From Alteromonas antoniana (GTDB lineage: Bacteria; Pseudomonadota; Gammaproteobacteria; Enterobacterales; Alteromonadaceae): a DNA stretch of 64,000 bases. This document shows positions 63,301-64,000 of the stretch, piece by piece (position 1 is the first letter of the stretch; the number at the start of each line of letters is the position of its first letter). The notes beneath the pieces were generated by a model that worked only from the letters and a program-made list of their open reading frames with translations, made no database searches and was not told where the DNA came from. The stretch is taken from positions 1 through 64,000 of the forward strand of contig NZ_JAESDH010000022.1 in assembly GCF_019249295.1 (NCBI RefSeq), given 5' to 3'. The position numbers and the translations under genes were made by a program.

Positions 63301-63693
63301 ACGCCAACGATGCAAACCAGCGAGTTCCACCCTTTAGCGGAGTTAAGGGACCAGACTATTCACCCTTACACTGATTTATTACTTCATGATATGGGTGAGG
63401 GATTAGCCGATAATCTTGGTGAAGGTCAGGCGAGTGGCTCAGAGTGGCGCACTACACCACTATGGGGCATAGGACTTTCTGCCTGTGTAACCGGTGGCGT
63501 GGTAAACTCAATCGGCGGTCAGGGAAATGAAGTGTGCAGCCCAGAACACAGTTACTTGCATGATGGTCGTGCACGAACGATTGAAGAGGCTATTCTGTGG
63601 CACGGGGGTGAATCTGAGAGTTCGCGTGTTGCCTATGAAAGCCTTGGTGACGCAGATCAATCAGCACTGCTGCGCTTCTTAAATTCACTATAA
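57334..63693 (+). CDS. Giant secreted GH16 laminarinase fused to c-type di-haem oxidoreductase
   Basis: 2119 residues. Order by residue: signal peptide 1-23; beta domain about 24-128; GH16 glucanase about 130-405 with GEIDIFE (Glu245 nucleophile, Asp247, Glu250 acid/base); a galactose-binding-like module about 448-615; three tandem carbohydrate-binding repeats at about 622-769, 773-919 and 936-1083 sharing F-D-G-G-V-S, W-G-G-S-T and N-V-L-F-K-L-E-G; two calcium-binding TSP3 repeats about 1089-1153; a CBM56-like beta-1,3-glucan module about 1163-1240; three TSP3 repeats about 1250-1347; a COG4315-like lipoprotein-repeat domain about 1350-1460; and from about 1477 an oxidoreductase part ending the protein with haem sites CAGCH (Cys1758, Cys1761, His1762) and CASCH (Cys1985, Cys1988, His1989), like DUF1111 di-haem proteins. 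So polysaccharide cleavage and electron transfer are physically joined. Terminator follows. No frame break. Confidence 0.9.
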   Translation: MKLSTFLKGALCTLFLFSQSVFAEWATISDGVTVSESRARYIRAEGVYVVQVTLTNTGSDTIEGPFRLLLDDASLEVMDPAGLDSNGVPYIEFAMQELAADSAMMVTAKFAFDRRTRLTFTSVLQHNASDWVLVWSDEFEGDSIDFNKWEHEINCDGGGNQEKQCYTDNPENSYVEDGILNIVAKPETGQPLPYSSARLRTKYQGDWTYGRFEIRAKAPGGQGAWPAIWMLPTDNVYGGWPNSGEIDIFEAVNLGAPIAAGAQETVKDVHGTLHYGKAWPDNDNSGKSYTLPGGVSPMDDFHVYAIEWEEGEIRWYVDGVLYSTQRQSELTYNQQGYPDGLAHKGWYTEINNELNWSSAPFDEKFHLLLNFAVGGSWPENVHGRGIDPSAFHENNKFEIDYVRVYECSVSPVNGQGCKGEDAGYDESVENGGTLIQGAAPVPVAPSDGIAEELVIFENEINPGWPAWDCCGGTTPDVVSDDAEHSYAVEFSIGSTPTVVGFNTNVADERQAYDGSPMLANGVLEFDLKLISAPLNAGASWNLKVEQAGASSEAVVVIDTPTTEWRRYSIPLRNLAGAGLNLNGIDVVMIFPDWGQGEGAVFRVDNVAFKEGEPVEPGNGMTNRILMDFEKPAGEYNFVNFDGGVSTVIDNPYNAENNASSQVVQMQKYAGQHWGGSTITLDAPIDVDSSLFSLNVWSDRPVNVLFKLEGMLVERSVAHSGAGWELLTFDFDGESGTGVTQITLIFDLGTMGDAAGNPDNWTFYYDDIGVFEVPDIEVVDFEQSPDSYEFVNFDGGVSTVVANPASDAGNNSAQVVQMQKYTGQPWGGSTLTLPESLDIEDTVFRMKVFSDRVVNVLFKLEGMNVERNVAHSGSGWEELAFDFTGESGTGVNKITVIFDLGVMGDAAGTPSNWTFYYDDISYPASEDDGNSGPEPDNFALDFESEAGSYTFANFDGGVSYVLGNPQSAGINTSAQVSIMQKFAGAPWGGSTLTLAQPVEVNDTVFSMKVWSAREVNVLFKLEGIAQERNVAHGGSGWETLSFDFTGVAGSLSQITFIFDLGVVGDAENNPSNWTFYFDDIVVGDGTNEDPDTDDDGVADSLDQCPGTPDGVSVDANGCQIFSNSDSDGDGVNDDIDQCAATPADTPVDATGCPVSVSTETGVVQDSDTSVYFFVNTPDWADVHFIVNGGGQQNVRMQNTGGINIFNLSNLSSGDEIVYWFTYLQASGGAIDTAQQTFYMGDGGGSSGGQNDSDNDGVIDSQDQCPGTPPGADVNEAGCTIADVTDSDNDGVVDSLDQCPDTAPGTPVDANGCALPDTADADNDGVSDEFDLCPNTSPGANVDAQGCEIVTVVNEVRAVNDILVGGNGSSASGFTLYVFDNDHPYSASVCNGGCATSWPPLLVSDGAASGVAELSTIERQDGQLQAAYQGRPLYFYQNDSEVGDTNGDGVNGVWHVVNYTVELGEVVPLFNNDTPLDQAISFDRGDALVTRFADRGRDRHAKEDQFQIYDHYLSHYWTHRTAQFEFVDYVAKGGSHIEVNFITEWKLGAREFRAWYRGLNTVAEYHGNYFGGGAVVEVDSGTYDFNFNKISDEGVQYRYQVIIDDYRPLNWEPSGGSLPLQVGQRMEVEVSQFLDAPPEGRENYYGTTYLYIVGQGMVPWKTVGDFDDKSSEREDSYPIAQEGWLGGYTTLPYNYTNEPDNHFMQMATNLSNINGQIFVEGRRVHHSSFVDGRHDERNGENGIFDDVVGLAGTHYIKESCAGCHVRNGRAAPAPVGQPLDKWVFKVADNNGDPDPLIGNVLQPKNVGIDNSADGEGTVSIASWSEENGLRSPVYQFSNGTPARFSARIAPQLVGLGLLEAIPESAILAMEDTEDSNADGISGKAQRVIDPLSGETRLGRFGWKAGTTSVKHQVASAFNTDMGVMSTMFPDPDCGTDQSVCGASGSEVSDKHLDELAKYISLLGVRAQRDLDVPEVQTGKQLFNDIGCASCHTPTMQTSEFHPLAELRDQTIHPYTDLLLHDMGEGLADNLGEGQASGSEWRTTPLWGIGLSACVTGGVVNSIGGQGNEVCSPEHSYLHDGRARTIEEAILWHGGESESSRVAYESLGDADQSALLRFLNSL

Positions 63694-63717
63694 TAATAAT
63701 ACTAAGAAAGCTAACTT

Positions 63718-63744
63718 AAGGGGCCGCAAGGCCCCTTTTTTTTG
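63718..63744 (+). terminator. Terminator after the glucanase gene
   Basis: AAGGGGCC, GCAA, GGCCCCTT then a T-run. A GC-rich 8-bp stem with GNRA-type loop, 25 bases after the stop. Confidence 0.92.
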
Positions 63745-63834
63745 TCATAAGGAAAGATATACAGATCGCTGAACTACGCCAACGAGCGATGACAGATGAC
63801 ATTCATCATTATCTTTTAAAAATGGTGCTAAATA

Positions 63835-64000
63835 TTAGTCATGCAATTTTGCGCCTTTAAACACCTTATCAACGAGCTTCTTGTCACCACACATCGCAAG
63901 TCCAACTAACGGAAGTTGATCCGTTACATATTGACTCACCGTTTGTCTGTTATCGTTATCATTCCCGGTAGCAAACATGTCCTCAATGTAAATTGCCAGT
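63835..64000 (-). CDS. C-terminus of a minus-strand protein cut by the window edge
   Basis: The last 54 codons of a gene reading from beyond position 64000 to a TAA at 63835-63837. Visible residues are LAIYIEDMFATGNDNDNRQT, then VSQYVTDQLPLVGLAMCGDK and a basic end KGAKLHD. The helical pattern is compatible with the C-terminal domain of a TetR-type regulator, but too little is seen to name it. It converges with the giant glucanase gene. Confidence 0.5.
   Translation of the reverse strand, partial: LAIYIEDMFATGNDNDNRQTVSQYVTDQLPLVGLAMCGDKKLVDKVFKGAKLHD

Noticed and set aside
1..64000. CRISPR arrays, rRNA operons and intact tRNA genes
   Set aside because: Looked for on both strands; none seen apart from the two tRNA fragments.

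Overview
The window looks like chromosome of a marine gammaproteobacterium of the Alteromonas type. This is inferred from the combination of a cbb3 oxidase/Fnr/UspE/TtcA block in the order I recall from Alteromonadales, PEP-CTERM and laminarinase genes, a DUF3360 transporter and TonB receptor; no database search was possible. Most of the window is orderly housekeeping and accessory chromosome, with a mobile element at the left end and a rearranged patch near 13.4-18.4 kb.

Positions 1-7129 are the right part of a small integrated element, probably a phage satellite or a stripped prophage. It holds an AlpA-like regulator, two small early genes, a lambda O-like replication protein with three origin-type iterons inside its own gene, an Arc-like repressor with two palindromic operators, two tandem paralogous small genes, a lone phage tape-measure protein behind two tandem LexA boxes, a Doc-type toxin-antitoxin pair and one orphan gene. 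It ends at a 3' tRNA fragment (7110-7129) that reads as an attachment site. No integrase is in the window; it and the intact tRNA are predicted to lie to the left of position 1.

7.3-13.3 kb: a DabB-DabA inorganic-carbon uptake pair with an upstream NhaR-like LysR regulator and a divergent DUF6671 zinc-ribbon protein. 13.4-18.7 kb: a broken copy of the 5' end of marC, joined to a truncated tRNA-Leu(TAA), an AraC regulator, a VOC protein, and a marR-hlyD-DUF2955 efflux operon, then the intact marC. The two marC 5' ends are direct repeats bounding this segment. 18.9-23.3 kb: sulfurtransferase-cobB-lysE, then a membrane protein, a Bax-like glucosaminidase and a DUF2987 protein in overlapping order.

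23.4-34.2 kb (all minus): rssA, ttcA, uspE, fnr, a SafE-type membrane protein, ccoS, ccoI, ccoH, ccoP, ccoQ, ccoO, ccoN, a complete microaerobic respiration block with an FNR-like site between ccoN and a divergent unknown gene. 34.9-41.5 kb: a two-subunit bacterioferritin in which ferroxidase and haem ligands are split between subunits, a KefC-like antiporter, an alpha/beta hydrolase with its nucleophile replaced by glycine, a glutamate-synthase-like FMN protein and a haem lipoprotein.

41.6-48.6 kb: a UspA protein with an upstream FNR-like site, then a divergent cluster (M20 amidohydrolase; membrane protein, Na+/solute symporter, 40-residue membrane peptide, carbamoyltransferase, asparagine-synthase-like enzyme) that looks like an unassigned pathway. 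48.7-56.3 kb: MBL-rhodanese persulfide enzyme, MscS channel, DgkA, TonB receptor, small unknown gene, DUF3360 transporter. 56.5-63.7 kb: two LacI-type operators, a PEP-CTERM protein and a 2119-residue secreted protein joining a GH16 beta-glucanase, carbohydrate-binding repeats, calcium-binding repeats and a c-type di-haem oxidoreductase. This fusion and the SOS-controlled lone tape-measure gene are the two strongest candidates for something undescribed.
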